Assembly (NCBI GenBank): GCA_950295325.1
Contig: OX485805.1
Span: forward strand, 41,031,501 to 41,095,500
Length of the DNA: 64,000 nucleotides
Source: Polytrichum commune
Taxonomy: Eukaryota > Streptophyta > Polytrichopsida > Polytrichales > Polytrichaceae
Direction: 5' to 3'
In this document: positions 11,621-25,400 of the stretch, piece after piece
How the letters are laid out: each line of letters opens with the position of its first letter
Numbering within the stretch: the stretch's first letter is position 1
Translations under genes and position numbers: made by a program
Notes under the pieces: model-generated
Database searches by the model: none
Seen by the model: only the letters and a program-made list of their open reading frames with translations
Told to the model about the DNA's origin: nothing

Positions 11621-12540
11621 CATTATTGGACAAGTAACTCTGTCCACCTCATCGACCCCCACTAATGTGCCCGAACACTCCTCATATATGTGATACATTT
11701 ACCCACAACTATAAGTGAAAGAGAGAGAGAGAACAAACCTATGAGGATCATGTTTTACCTAACCCCCCTATACCTCAGGAACAGTGGTAGGAGCTCAACT
11801 TACGTAGTTCCCAACTTCTGAATGTTCCCAACACCTACCAAGGGGGAGGGCGAACTGAAAAAGGAAAGAACGAGAACGTTACTTACGATTAGTGTAGAGC
11901 ACCAAATTATCACAGTCAGAGAAATGCAAACCCTAAATGGGGGATGCGAGACCCCAATTTAGAGCCAGTTACTGTACGAGGAGGAATACGCGCCACTAAA
12001 GGGAGTAAAGGTAGTGGCCGAGTTGGCTCAAGTTTGCTTTTCCGCCCAACCGCAGGCGCCCACTTGCCGGGAGTTGATTGGCCGATGCTAATCTCGGTTC
12101 GCTAGAATGCAGTTTACATATATATACATGGGGGCCAATACAGTAACATGAATCTCGTGGTGAGGAGGTGAAAGGCATTGGTTTAGAAGGCGCTTTCAAC
12201 GCAACAGCACATCCGGACTTGACTTTGGAGATTCAAAGCCACAAAAAGGCGTCTTCTGAATATGCAGGGAGATGCAGGGGAGATTCAATCGGTTCATGGT
12301 GGGTCATCTCCATCATGCTGGCAGCAGCTTCACCACCGCCTCCAAGATTCTCGCCTCTGGAACCGGGGCCTTGTTAATAATTCACACGCGCGGGGAACGG
12401 GTCCGAATTTACCTCTCTCTCCAAGTCCCCAAATTCGATCGCCTCCCGAGTCCCGGGCCTCTTTAACCTGCATGTTGATTATAATATTGTTAGCATTCTA
12501 TGGTTTCAAATCGCTGCCAGTTTTAGGGCTAGGGTCAGTG
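11621..12540. other. intergenic, nothing recognised
   Basis: Somewhat more GC-rich between 12000 and 12470 than its surroundings. Several overlapping short frames on both strands, none with recognisable features. Confidence 0.35.
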
Positions 12541-12830
12541 ACCGGGGAGATTGTTTGGGCATACTAATCGGTTGAGATCCTAGTGTTTGCGAGTCCAACC
12601 GGTTACATGTTGACATCCTTCCGGTTGATTTGGGCGAACCAACCCAGACACTCGTTCTTCGTTGGATGTCTAAACCCTTGTCTCCAAGGAACCAGTGTAC
12701 GGGTTGATTCGCCCCAGCCCTTCCGGTTTTGCTTTATTAAAGTGAGGTGGATTCTATAAATTCCTCTAAAACGATTGGTAATTTTCATGCAGTCTTGAAC
12801 TTCAACCGGTTCATATGTAACAAACGGGGG
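12541..12830 (-). mobile_element. MITE family B, inverted copy with insertion
   Basis: Read on the minus strand it matches the family B unit, with termini near CCGGGGAGATT (12542) and AACGGGGG (12830). The middle (about 12640-12720) carries extra sequence that partly resembles 30340-30430, so it is about 70 bp longer than the 216-bp unit. Confidence 0.55.
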
Positions 12831-13202
12831 CATGTGGAGGTGTGTTGTTTATGTGTGCTTTTGCCATGTTTTAGTCGTATTGGTTAGTGGTGTTTGGTAC
12901 TCGAGATGCACTGACACACGATAGTCGGTTCTCCTTGATCGTAAGCTAGGGTTACACGCCCACTTGTATATGTGAGCGGTTTGGGTTCCTAACACCTACC
13001 GAGGGGGTAATAGTATAACATGCACCTATAGATATATACATTGGTTATTGATTTGTCCCGTTTTTAAGCTTACTTTGTTTGTTATGCGGAAGGAAGATAG
13101 AACATCTAGGGAAATATATGCCCAGGTGAATTGTGTCCCCCCCCCCTTTTTGGGGGCAAGAATCGGTGTGAATTCATAAAACCAGTGGTTTATAGCCACC
13201 GG

Positions 13203-13610
13203 CTGCACCATTTATGATATTTAGGGTGGTGTGCATTGTTTGTGAAGGGCCTAAACTAGATGCCTAGAGGTCTCAAGGTGTCACGTGCGCTCATTGTCAA
13301 TATGGTACCGTTTGTCGGCATAAGTACCTTTTGAAAGTGAATTTTTGTTTATGGTATGATATTCAGTGTAGCGCGTTTGGATACATGAGCTGATAGTTGT
13401 GTGTTCTAACATGCAAGGGGAAGATATTCTTGAGCATACTAATGGTCAGTGTCATTTGTTCACACTTCCAGTCAACTTGTAGACCCATTGTGTAATTAAG
13501 TGACACTAATGATGAAGTTGTTGGTCATTAATGTAACCTAGTATACGCTTCAAAATAGGGTAAGTGACAATATTACACATGTGACACTGAATACCATAAA
13601 TGGTGTAGTC
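13203..13610 (-). mobile_element. MITE family C, copy 3 (inverted)
   Basis: The left end CTGCACCATTTATGATATTT mirrors the right end AATACCATAAATGGTGTAG. The interior is the reverse complement of parts of copies 1 and 2. It is the shortest, cleanest copy (about 408 bp), so it may be closest to the basic unit. Confidence 0.65.
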
Positions 13611-15410
13611 CAGTTCTATAGGAAGAAGAGTATCCTTGTGAATTGCCTTTTGAATCGTTGATTTAGGGGGAGAAAAATACATTGGCTTCTATACCTATGA
13701 TTTATTGTGGCATTAGAATTTATGTGCCACATATTCATCTTGGGTAACAATGATAATCAAACTCTTCAATATTTATGTATTGTCTTGTTACAGATTATTA
13801 AGTATTTTGTTTTATTGCCACATGTCTTATTGTGTTTGTCACTGGTCCCAATTTACTGCCCCACATCAATTTTGGTTCATAGTTCATAGTCTATAGTTCA
13901 TTGTCGAGGGTCGATGACAAATAGTGTGGTCCATGATGCTAAACAATATAAGGCAGATGAGGTTAATGTGGACACCTCCAACTACGTGGAATTTTCTAGC
14001 TGATGGATTCAAACATCATAAGCTTGAGCATGTTAGCAATTGCAAATCAAGACCAAAGAATCTGAAATCGTTGAAATCGGAGTTGAGGAAGTTGTTGATC
14101 TAGGCTGTGGAATCAAAGATTTTCTATTTTCCAACACGGTGTTACTAAGGGGGGGGGGGACTCTTTGATTGTTCAACGTTGTGTAAGTGGGCAACATCAT
14201 TAACAGATTCTACATGGGTCGTTTGTCAATGAAATCCAAGTTTAATGCCAATGTTGGTTGTGTCATGTCTCTAAAGTGGTCACATGAAAAATAAAATGTT
14301 GCCAAATTGTTTTCTCATCATAGAATACCCACTATACAAGTTGATCAACACCTCGCAGCCACATGCCACCTCCTAATTTGCCCAAGTTGTTGCCTCCGAA
14401 TTTGCCCACCTCAGACACAAAAATCAAGTGTGTCATAGCTCGGTGGATAGTACTCCTAATTATGAAAGGTGGTGGGTGTAGTTTGCCTTTTGCAAAGGTG
14501 ACTAACCCAAATATTACGAAAGCGGCGGCTAAACCACCATGCATATTCACCCACCAAATTTAAAACGACTATATGCTGTACTTACATAAATAGGAGCCAA
14601 AAAAACCCGGCAATTAGGAGTAAAAAAATAGAGGTATGATTTAGGAAGCTAACCCACTTAGCCTCATCTACCTTATGTAGTGTACTTATAGGATCTCTCC
14701 GTTCATTGGTGCACTCAACAATGACCCTTCCGCTTACCTTCAAGGTCTTCGTGGTTATGCATATTCTCACCTCTTGGAGGTGGTTGTTAGTATGTACTTC
14801 CTCTTTACACTCCCGAAGATAGAACCGCCTATAAAAGTGTCACTTCGAGTACCCGATACCCTTAATACCCTTTGACATAGTACTTTGTTGTGTGTGCAGA
14901 GAGCTCCAATTAATTAGCAAGTTCATAGTAAGGTCAACGCAGTTGAAAATTCCAGGAATTGTTGATTATCATGTATAATAGTCAAATACGATTAATGAAA
15001 TTAAAAGTTTTTCAGGGCGATTTGAAGTACTTATATATATAGCACTGCACAACCCCCCCCCTCCCCACAAGTGGATAGTGCTGAGAGTTGACTTTGGCCC
15101 CTCTCAACCGATGAGTTTGCATCGTCTTTGATCCTTAGAAAAATATCATTAAAAATCATTTGAAAACAAAGTCAAAGTGATGAATCTCTTTCTTCTCAAG
15201 TGTTCACATAGGCTCTCCCAATTATATATTATAATCGAATTGTGAATGGTGTCCATGTTTTGAGCTCATAGTCCAAACTCATCGTAACATGTGTCTGTCT
15301 GGTGTGTGTTCTCCACTACAAACCTTGCAACATACCGACTCAAATATAAGTGTCCATTTAAGGAGGGTGGCCACATAATAAGGTCCACAACCTTTAGCTC
15401 AAACCAATGA
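13611..15410. other. intergenic; homopolymer G and C runs
   Basis: Contains a run of G near 14150 and a run of C near 15050; no supported gene. Confidence 0.35.
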
Positions 15411-15624
15411 ACGAGGAGAGCTGACCGCTAGTTATAAATAAACCAGTTGAGTTTCAGAAATAATTGAATGAAGTCCAAGACTTTAAGAAAATAACCAACC
15501 ATCGTTGAGGAATCTATGAAGAATACCTCAATTCAATAATAAAAAACCGAGGGATCACAATATGTAACCGGCTTAAACTTGGAAACACTAGGAGTTTGAC
15601 CGAGTGTGCCTAAAAACCTCCCGG
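15411..15624 (+). mobile_element. MITE family B, diverged copy
   Basis: Starts ACGAGGAGAGCTGACCGC and ends AAAAACCTCCCGG. It is colinear with the family B unit but with many substitutions, so it is older than the copies at 7098 and 30566. Confidence 0.55.
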
Positions 15625-16021
15625 GACATTGGCTCAACCAAGCCAATGCAACGCTAGTGTCCCAACACAAAACTCTTGCTTTCATTCTCCAGGCTGGGCT
15701 CAACTTACACAATATTGGGGTCCGAAGGGTTGAATTGGCATTATTCTTTTTTTAATCCGTCCACATATGCATTTTTGGGTGCAAAGTCAAATATCATGTT
15801 CACTTTTTGTCCATTTTAGTGTCTTCCAGTTTGACAATATGCCTCTTTAATAATATGGAGGTTGAATACACGTCCCTAAACCTTGACATATTGGTTTGCC
15901 TGACTGTTTCTAATATTGCTTCTCAACAATGTCATCTCCAACTTCTACTCTAGCATCCTAGTTATCATGGTAATTCTTTGAATCCATAATTCAGTTTAAA
16001 TGTGGGGAATATCTGGGAATA

Positions 16022-16437
16022 TTCATTAGGGGAGGAATGAACTCAAAAGGTGCCCACGAGTTTGGTCCCAAAAAAGGATTTTTTAAATTATTTTGTCTTC
16101 AAAAATTAAATTAAAAATGGGGTTCGGCTCAAAGGTACTAGAAATTGGAACCACTAAACTATTGACATGTTAGGGTGTGGACTTGTCATGGTGTAGTCCT
16201 CTAGTACTTGTGATGTTGCCGTGACCTGCACTATGTACTTCCGGAGTCACATCGGCAGGTTGAGTACGCTAAGCACGACTCCATTGGCTCGGACCCATGG
16301 TCCAAAACCATGTGGCACCTTATGTGCCATGTGAGCTCGTGGGTACACCCTTGTACTACGGGGCTTGGGATAGTAAGATTTTTTTTAAAGTTATTACAAG
16401 GGCAACAACCTTTTGAGTCCATTCCTCCCCTAATGCT
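16022..16437. mobile_element. inverted-repeat element, family G
   Basis: CATTAGGGGAGGAATGAACT at 16022 is mirrored at the right end by a matching complement ending CTAATG at 16437. The arms are about 27 bp with one or two mismatches. The interior is 360 bp of non-coding sequence. Only one copy is seen in this window. The target duplication is ambiguous because the ends are themselves near-palindromic. Confidence 0.55.
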
Positions 16438-17155
16438 ATGGAATATTCTTAGAACACCTGGATTACCTAAGAGCTATTCCATTTGTGCTTTGGAACATTT
16501 TTGAACGTCTTTTTGATGGCTTTGAAATTTTGAGAGGTCATCCAGGTTTTGTTGGAAACAAGAGCTATCATGCTACTCAAACATATATTTTCCTAGAATA
16601 ATATACATTACAAAACTTCAAGTTCATGCCCGATAACAAGCTGGAGCACAACATCTAGTTTTCCATGATGTGATATTGGCATGTAGCATACCAATAAATC
16701 AAGGAATTGCATAGCATTGCTAAGATTCATGCCCTCTCACCCTAGGCAATGAGAAGTATATGGTCAAAGGTTGGAATAAACATGTGAGAATGAAAAAATG
16801 ACGGCCTAAGTCTTAGTGTTGTAGCTATGTGGAACTAAGTCTGCTTGAGAACAACTTCCACTCTTTTAAGACAAGGGAAGGAGGGAAGCTACAGAATAGG
16901 AGAGGTGATGAGCACAACATAGAGGATATCCAATTTCTTGGTATTAGGTTGTGGTTCAAGGTCTCCCAATAGCTCATGGAGGATGAAGGGATGGTTCATG
17001 CCTTAGACATAAATTGTTCAAGGTCCAGACTAGGAATTGTTACATGTGATGAAGGTTGTTCACAGTTCTCAAAATGAGGATTGCATTGCACTTGTTGCGA
17101 CACTAAATAAGCAATTGAGTATGTGTGAAAAAACACACACAACAATATATATACA

Positions 17156-17191
<36 letters not shown>

Positions 17192-18865
17192 CACGTAGGC
17201 AACCGCAAGTTGACGTGATTGAGGTATACTTCACCCTTGATCATAGCTTCAAGCTCAATTGAGCATGGCTACGTGACAAATGTTACTGCCTCTTGTCAAA
17301 GATGGTCCCCTTCAGTAACCGGTTAAAAAGAGGGTCCATGGAGATCTCCATGATGGTTTGAAATTGTATATTAGTATGTTGACACACAAGAAGAAGAAGA
17401 AGAAGAAGAAGAAGAAGAAGAAGAAGAAGAAGAAGAAGGAGACCTTGTGCATTGCTTCCATATGAGGAAGTCCTCATAAAGGTTGGTGCCCGCCACACCC
17501 ATCAACCCAAAGAAGAGCAAAGATGATGACTTCCTACACCAACTCGACATGGTTCCCTGTAGTAATTGAAGCGACATCAACTAATGGGAAGCTTGAATCC
17601 ACTCTTCCACCAAGAAGGAAAACACAACAATATACAACAACACTAGCATGTTCTCTTAGCCTAGCACAAACTAAGAGTCATGCTTGATTGAAATCAAATT
17701 GAAACTGATTACAAGGACTGGGAAGCCAAAAGGCTTATAGGTTTTAAAAATACACGAAGGTGGTGTTGAACATCCTAATTTCCTAAGTTCCTAGAGTAGC
17801 GGCTTTTGTGATAATGTGATTCTCATAACTTTCAGCTGATGAACTCGAGAGGATTGATGTAGCTCCTCCAGATTTCTCAATTCCTTTGGCAGAATATATT
17901 AATTGCATATTCAATTGAAGGAGTGATGACTGGGCTTAAGTGCCTGACTGACACTGATAGAAGGATTGAAAACCTGATTCATGTGCCAATGAGAGATATT
18001 CGCGTTGGAGGTTCAGTCACTGCAAACCATTTCCTGTTTTTAACTCCAACAATTTCACATTGCCTCTGCATTAATTCTTGTTGACCACTCAAACCAAATC
18101 AAGTGGAGTGGCCTATCAAATCAACAATGTGAATCCTCAAGGGAAAATATGTGCCTTGGATCTAAGCTTGTGCATTATTTGGGTTGAAAAGCTCAGAAAT
18201 GGTTCATGACTGGATCAATGGCATACTTAATTTGATGTGGTGACTTGAGTCCAAAAGGCAGGAGAGCCAAGAAATGCAGATTCTGGTGGCCACAGCCTTT
18301 CGTGCTTCCTTCAAGAGTTCTATAACAAATCTTGTTCATACTACACTATGTCGCATAATATTTGAAACTATGAAACTTCCATATTGCGGCTAACTTATTG
18401 TGCTCTTGTTTTTATTTGTTTGGTACAATCGTTGAGTTACATGCTATGCATGAAAAAGAAAAGTATTATGACTTTCTCAACGGCAAGTACAAATGAACAT
18501 ATGTCTAATAAATGCTTATTTAATTCACGATTATATGTTGGATATGTAGTAAAAACATTTGTCACTTTATATTGAAAAGCTTTGTATAAATACATGTGTC
18601 CATTTTCTAGCATGTCATTTAGTACATATACATTTGTTTTCTCCCTAAACTTCTTGTATATAGGAGGTGAAATTGCATAGTGGCCCACGCATGTCATTTA
18701 GGTTTCCAACGAAGAATCCACTTCTCTCAAATTTCTGGGTTCTATTCATTATGGGTGTATAAAATCAGATACAATTCTAATAACAAATAAAAATGAAAAT
18801 TGCAACTCAAATCAAACTCCTATAAAGCACATGGTTGATGCGATTCATGAATAGCTAGCTACCTA
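16438..18865. other. intergenic with microsatellites
   Basis: No supported gene. Contains a TA-rich and GA-rich simple repeat (17145-17190) and the (AAG)n tract listed separately. Downstream of 18600 it is the 3' flank of the F-box gene. Confidence 0.35.
17388..17438. repeat. (AAG)n microsatellite, about 17 units
   Basis: An uninterrupted AAG run. On the minus strand it makes poly-Leu or poly-Ser frames that look like proteins but are only the repeat. Confidence 0.95.
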
Positions 18866-20158
18866 CTACACACTCATCCAACACTCCTCGTACCCGACTT
18901 GGGTAAGATTCGCTCCCGCGGCTTGAGCTTGGTGTCGACTCCAAGTGCCACCCACAATATCGTACTCAACGATGTCATCCCGACATATCTTGCTAATCAC
19001 TCTCCGGCTCCTCGATTTCCACATAAACCACGGTTGTTTTCCCGGCGTGACTCTTTGGAAGCATTCGTAGTACTTGCCGTCGAAATAAGTCTCCGTGAGT
19101 TTTTGGGCAATCGGTTTGCTCCTCGCGTGTCTCTCGAGCCTTAGAATCGTCATCCACATGCCTGCAGTGTACACGCCTCGAAGGCCGGTTGGGGTGGAAA
19201 GACTTTGGGCCACCACCACATACACGACGCCATCTTGAACGAGAAGGGTGTGGACTATCGCGACGCAAGAAGGGTGGTTGGGTACTAAAACATCGTTGAA
19301 GCCCCACGGTGTCCATTTCATGGCTTCCGCGTCGAACGTCACGATTTCGACCTCCGCAGGCTCCCTCATGTCGAAGACCAAGGCGTGTGCTAGATTGGGG
19401 TTGACATCGTCGGCGGTGACGTGAAGGAAATGCTTGTTGGGTAGGTCACCGTTGTTGTGCTCTTTGTATTGCCATTCGAGGCGTTCTGGGGTATAAACCA
19501 GCGAATAGCACTTCCCCGAGTCCGTGAACGAAGCCGACCTCGTAAATAAGGCGACCTTGTAGGATTTCTTGGATTTGTCTACCATCACGACCTTGAGGAA
19601 TAGCTTCGATAGCTTGGAGTGTGGGAGTCGAGTCGGTAGAAGAGGCAAATCTCGCCAACTTTTGGTTAACGGGTTGCACACAACCATGGCGTGCCTCGCC
19701 GACACCCCGAGAAGGAGAAGGCCTCCGTTACCGGCAAACACGGTTACATTCTTTTGATGCCTCGAGATGGGAAGATACGACGAGAGTTGGGGTAATTTCG
19801 CATTCCATGCCTTGGTTTCGGGATCGAACACTAGAGGTTCGTTCGTGAAAGGGGTTCCCGATGCGTCGTCGATTGGTTCGCTTGGTATCATAAGTTGCCC
19901 GTTTAAAAAGGATGTTGTTTCTCCTCGACTACGAAGAGAAAGCGGTGGTGAGGTATTGTTGTGTAGCATCCTTTTAACCAACTCATACATGTGTGTGTTC
20001 GTTGTTTGCACTCTAAAAATGTCTGCTACTGGCAATTTGGCTATCACAAGTTCAACGATTTCGGAAGGGAGGTTCTTCCATTGCCCCATTGCGTCAGAAT
20101 GTTTGGAACGTGGATCGTCTTGGATTGTCAATGACCATAAGATGATGTGTATCTTCAA
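18866..20158 (-). CDS. F-box protein with kelch-like C-terminus
   Basis: A single uninterrupted frame of 430 codons. Residues about 27-65 form an F-box (begins WKNLPSEIVELVIAKLP, then ADIFRVQTTN), the motif that binds SKP1 in SCF ubiquitin ligases. The rest contains repeats like plant F-box/kelch proteins: LVFDPETKAWNAKLPQLSSY, VVCNPLTKSWRDLPLLP, LVYTPERLEWQYKEH, VEIVTFDAEAMKWTPWGF. These suggest a beta-propeller substrate-recognition domain. The substrate is unknown. The annotated start is the first ATG of the frame. The Met at residue 24 (20089), just before the F-box, is an equally good start and would give 407 residues. It appears intronless, and the short frames on the plus strand here are shadows of it. 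The usual family length is 350-450 residues, so it looks complete. Confidence 0.85.
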   Translation of the reverse strand: MKIHIILWSLTIQDDPRSKHSDAMGQWKNLPSEIVELVIAKLPVADIFRVQTTNTHMYELVKRMLHNNTSPPLSLRSRGETTSFLNGQLMIPSEPIDDASGTPFTNEPLVFDPETKAWNAKLPQLSSYLPISRHQKNVTVFAGNGGLLLLGVSARHAMVVCNPLTKSWRDLPLLPTRLPHSKLSKLFLKVVMVDKSKKSYKVALFTRSASFTDSGKCYSLVYTPERLEWQYKEHNNGDLPNKHFLHVTADDVNPNLAHALVFDMREPAEVEIVTFDAEAMKWTPWGFNDVLVPNHPSCVAIVHTLLVQDGVVYVVVAQSLSTPTGLRGVYTAGMWMTILRLERHARSKPIAQKLTETYFDGKYYECFQRVTPGKQPWFMWKSRSRRVISKICRDDIVEYDIVGGTWSRHQAQAAGANLTQVGYEECWMSV

Positions 20159-20266
20159 CTTGGCTCCTCCTACAATCTTCGTATCTTGTGTGCAAATGGA
20201 AGTAATGATAACAACCGAGTGGAACTTGTATGCGACATAATGGAGAATGAATGTGACAACACTCCC

Positions 20267-20273
20267 TTAAATA
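20267..20273 (-). promoter_or_regulatory. TATA-like box of the F-box gene
   Basis: TATTTAA on the minus strand, about 110 bp upstream of the first ATG and 180 bp upstream of the alternative ATG. A short upstream frame lies between it and the start. Confidence 0.3.
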
Positions 20274-22410
20274 CTAGAGCAAGATGCTTTTACTTTTACT
20301 TCTACTTTTACGTATGAAATTAAAAGCTCAAAAAAGAGGCAATCCATTTACTTTTATGTTGGTCGAATTCGTAACTCGTTTCCTAAAGACGTTTTGAGAA
20401 CGCAGGGAAACGTAACATTTGGTCTTGAATTTAAGGTATTGTAACTTTTAGTTTGTACACAGATTCACACTGCATGGGCACGACTTTGAATTTTACTTTG
20501 AATTTGAATGCTTTGTAGATCTTTTAAACATAACCACATCCATACACACTACTATTGTCCCGTTTCTTACACCTCCTTTACTTCTTTCAAGATCTCATTA
20601 CATCTTTAAAACGATATATGCCCACACCCAAACACACTAAATATACCTTCCACATTCAACTTACGTGCTTAGTGTGGGATCAGAATGCATTTATCGAATG
20701 GTTTGATTATGAAGTTCTCAGTCAATCCAATTCAAGAGCACGTAAAATTAATTTAACTCAATGCTTGGGCCTTTGGTCGGGGTCACCATTGGTGGACAAA
20801 GAAGGCCTCAAGGTCCCGTCCCAACCATCTTACCTTGGATCGAAATGAAGGACCATCAAGCTCATATTGTAGATGGTTCATTTCATTGGTTGTGTCCATC
20901 AAGAGTGTATATACTATGTTTGCCATCGGAATCAACTATTGTGGATGAACATTCTAGAGGATCAAGGTTAGGGGTCGGCTATGGAGGTCTACACCAACGG
21001 TGATACTCTTGATCGATTTTCTCATTCATTTGGTTATCGGACCCAACATGTTGATCATGGTCATGCCCAACAGTAAGAGGCACCAATGGTTGCACAATCA
21101 TAAATGTGTACCATTGCAAGTACAATGGGAGCAAACCCTTGCCACAAATGGTATATTATACTATTTTTTCCTATAATCATATATTACATATATAATTAAA
21201 ATAATATACATATATATACATTGGGAACACAAGAGGCACGAGGTCACTTGACTAATTTTTCCATCAAGTAGACAGAAGTTTTCACGGCCGAAAATCAAAC
21301 TGCCAACCACTCCGTTCGATTTGGATACCTCTCCATTGTCCTCTTGTAGTTTAGGGTCATCTTAGACCAACAAATTACAATAATCAATATACAACTTGCC
21401 ACAAACTACAACATTTAGAAGACGTGCTCAACTATTTGCAAGACATTATTGATTTTTCATGAACTTGGCAATGAATTGTTGAGGAGTATACTAAATAGGA
21501 CCCTATTAGAATTCAGTGGGCCACAATTTTCCTTTAGAACCCACGTTAATTCACAACCCACACCAAATCTCTAGTTAGAAATCAATGTGCATTACATTAG
21601 TTATTTTCTAGGGAATTGATGTAGATAATTATTCATGCTACTTTTGTTCATTAATTAGTACTGAATGTGTCGGTTGGAGGCCTTCAAGAATACTTAGAGA
21701 AAGACCCAAAGTCTTGAACCTCGACTAGACAATTAGTTTGGCCCACATCAACTATATTCACATTAATTATCCACCCACATTAGTAAGACTACTTAGTGTA
21801 GCTCGTAAGAGAAGGCACTTCCTTGCAATGCCAACCAAGTTGTGTGGTGATTTTGAGTCGATCCTCTTATCATCAGTTCCTTTTGAAATAAAAGATAAGA
21901 AATTAGTTACAACCCGAGTCTCACCCTCATGCCTGGTTTCATGGCAACAGGTAGGATTAAAGCATAAAACGACATGCACATTGATGCATGAATTTACATG
22001 AAGAACAAGGATCCAAGTTTTGCAGCCAAGCAATATTAACAATATGTAAGTTAGACATTACATGTTGGAATCAATTGACCTCAATCATACGAATCTCCAC
22101 TTTGCTTAATTATATGGCGATTCTAATTTGCCAAACAACATACCACAAAAGCACATGACAAGGTGAAATATTTATTAAACATGCTCTATATCATGGTCTA
22201 ATAAAATGAGTGAAGATGGAGTCTATGAACAACAACAGCATCAAGTTTCATGATTTGAACAAGATGTGGAGAGTTAATGGAGAGACAAAGTCCCTAAATA
22301 TGGATCCATCCTAATAGTCAAAATTGAATTTATTCAAAACTTGTGAGGAGAATATCTCAACCTTGTGTACATTTTGGTGACATTTGAAGCCTAATTCATA
22401 ACCTCCTTTT
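20274..22410. other. intergenic, nothing recognised
   Basis: I looked here on the minus strand for kinase exons downstream of the receptor gene and found none. Only short frames without family features. Confidence 0.45.
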
Positions 22411-25400
22411 CTACGCCTTGTCCTGCCTGGGTTCAATGTTTGTTTTGTTTCGGCGATAAAGACACACTCCCACAACGAACAAAACGATAATGAGAATCAA
22501 AACCCCGACGCCTCCAACGACCCCACCGACGATGATGCGAATATTCTCACTACTTTTGGAGGAAGCTGATGAAATGCCGCTTAGAGCCACAAGATTCGGG
22601 TTTCCATTATACCTGGTATGAGGTCCACCATTAAAAAAAAGAAAAATTTTAATCTACAACATAATATTGTGAAACAATAACCAAAACACAACCTACCAGG
22701 TTACCTTCTATATTGAACCATTCATTGGATGTTGTAACCAATGTTGTGTGGGTATTTAGGTTCAATATGGGTATAATGAAGGTATGTATATGAACACAAA
22801 ACATCCAGCCCAGCTGATATCAAATCCTTCAATATCAATATTGATACTTGATTCATATTTGCACATTTATATTGGTATATTGTTGTGGTATCAACTATGT
22901 ATCAAAATGAAATATCAAAATTTATAAAGCTAGTTATTTCCACCCCAACTAGACAATCAGAGTAGCCCATGCTAGTTGTTTCCACCCTAGTTTTCCACCC
23001 ACAGTAGCAGGACTATATTTCATTTGGGTTGTGGAAAAAACAACACCCTCCAACACTTGTGAACCTCAAAAACACACGAATAGATCTGCATAACCAATTC
23101 ATAAAACTTTGGGAGCATTCCAGTAAAGGCGATATGTATCAAGGAATGATCATTTTGAATACGAGATTGACATACCCTTGTAGTTGGTCTGACACAAGCA
23201 AAAATTCAATGAAATCATCAAATTGGTCTATTGTTTAAAACCCGATGCAGTACTTCATGGTCAGAGACTTACATGAAATTGAAAGTTCCACTAGAATTGT
23301 TTTTCTTGGAAAGAAGAGCCGCTGGAATAGTTCCACTAAAATTGTTATTCTGCAAAAACCTGGTTCACAAACAAAATGGTGCCAAGAGTAGCATTAGTCT
23401 TTCAGGTAGACGTGCCTAATTAGGTTACTTATCTTAGTCGGATACTAATATTGGAGTGGTATGTGGTATGGTGTGGGTCCAAGAATGGACACCATAAAGA
23501 CATACATGCTTAAAAGACATTGGATTGCGTTCTCAAAATGTGATAAACTCAATGATCAACATATTTTATGTACAAAAAATGATGTATTATGGAATCAATC
23601 ATTTGTAAAGTTTGGTCCAAGTGTCAAGTGACATTGTGTTGTTGTCGTTGGTGTGCATCACACCATGTCACTTGTTAGGGTTCAACTTCATTACTACTGT
23701 AAAGGGCTATCTATTCCACAACATAATTAATTCCCCCTCAAAACTTGCCATGTGTCATGCTTGCATTTGTCATGACCCACTTGCATCCCCACGTGGAAAC
23801 TACATTCCGGCACATGGAAAGATGAAATAGGGAGCCCTCTACAGTATATGAATCGTGCCAAGCATGAAGACATATGTGACATTGAACTATCAAGATATGA
23901 GTCCTACAACAAATGTGTTCTGCAAATCTCATTGTAAAAAATGTGGTTCCTTATCAGTGGTCCTCTTTCACTAGATGGATTTGAAATCTCTGAACATGGA
24001 TTGGAAATCCACTTTTGTAGTAGATTTTAAAACCATTTACCAAGAGAGAGAACCAAAATGGTCAGCAACTGCGATTCCCGTAGTGTCTATCATTTAGATA
24101 TAGTTCTAAGCTTGAGTGACACAAAAGGAGTGCTTTGGGACCTGTATGCTAGTAATGCTTGTGATTTTGTTAGTATGGCACTACTCCACTCACTTTTCAT
24201 TTCAAGACATTGGAAATAAACTTGATGTAGTTCACTTGATTCCATGGTCAAGAATTTTGGAAATGTGATGGAACGTATATTGAAGCTGTTCTTTTTGGAT
24301 TCAGATTTCAGAATTGCTAAAGGAGATGTAAAGACTTATGCCATTATCTTCATAAGATTACATCTGCTGAAGAAGTACCATGGAGAGGACTCCACTTTGA
24401 GAAACTATGAAGCTGGGTCAAGTGATACTTACAATTCTGTCAAACTTGGCATGGACGCCAACCAATCTGGGATAGGCCCACTTAGATTGTTGTTTTGCAA
24501 GTCCCTGTTTTGCATCACAAAACATTAATTAGTCAAACAAGCATGTTTGAATAATATTGTCGTTGTAAACTTCAAACTTCGCAAAGCAGTACTTAACTCT
24601 CTCTCAAAGCCAAAAGTTGTAGGAAGCATTTTGCATGTATTACTCACAGAGTTCATATCAAACCAAATCAATGCAATTTTCAACGGAGTGACATGAGGTG
24701 AGCTCCAATTTACAATGTTTTCAAAGCAGTCAGTGCACTGAGATCTGGGATAGGCCCTGTCAATGCATTATGGTCGAGTGCCCTGCAAGTTAAAGACAAT
24801 TTTGATCATAGTTAATGCACCAAATAAGGTTATACCAAATTGAACTGTGGCCCAGCAACTAGAATTCTAGAAAAAGACTTTCGACAGCATTCAATTCACA
24901 CACAATTAGCATAGAATCCACAATGCATGTTGCTTGTTTATATGGCACTCTTGGCTTTACCAGTGTTGGTCCCGTATGTAGGTGAATTCATGGTACCAAT
25001 AATCAACATCAAAATTGATGTCAAAGAACCTACCCATGAGTATCAAAATTTTAATATCAATCAAATATTAATATCTGTTGGGTATGTCAAGGTGAGAATC
25101 ATTGTGTACCCGAGTTATTATTTGGATCGATACAATTCTAAACCATATTGATATTAGGGAGATTTTCCCAAGTATGAAGGTTCTTACATGGCGTGTAGAC
25201 CCAAATGGTATCGAAAACAGAAATATCGTCAAATACCCATATCCTAGTTGCAATTAAAAATGTGAAATCCTCACTATAAATACCCGAATGAGGCCAACAC
25301 TGGTCTCAACCATATGTATCAACTGAGAAACACAAATTAGCCTCCATGGCTGTAGTTCATGCCTTATCTGATCATGCATAATACTTCCATTGATTCCGTC

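Noticed and set aside
17283-17580. Minus-strand frames with long poly-Leu and poly-Ser runs
   Set aside because: They are translations of the (AAG)n microsatellite; no other protein features.
19767-20240. Plus-strand 157-codon frame
   Set aside because: It is antisense to the F-box gene, whose minus-strand frame has a clear domain.
20274-22410. Kinase exons downstream of receptor paralogue 1
   Set aside because: I searched the minus strand for glycine-rich loop, HRD and DFG-type motifs and found none.
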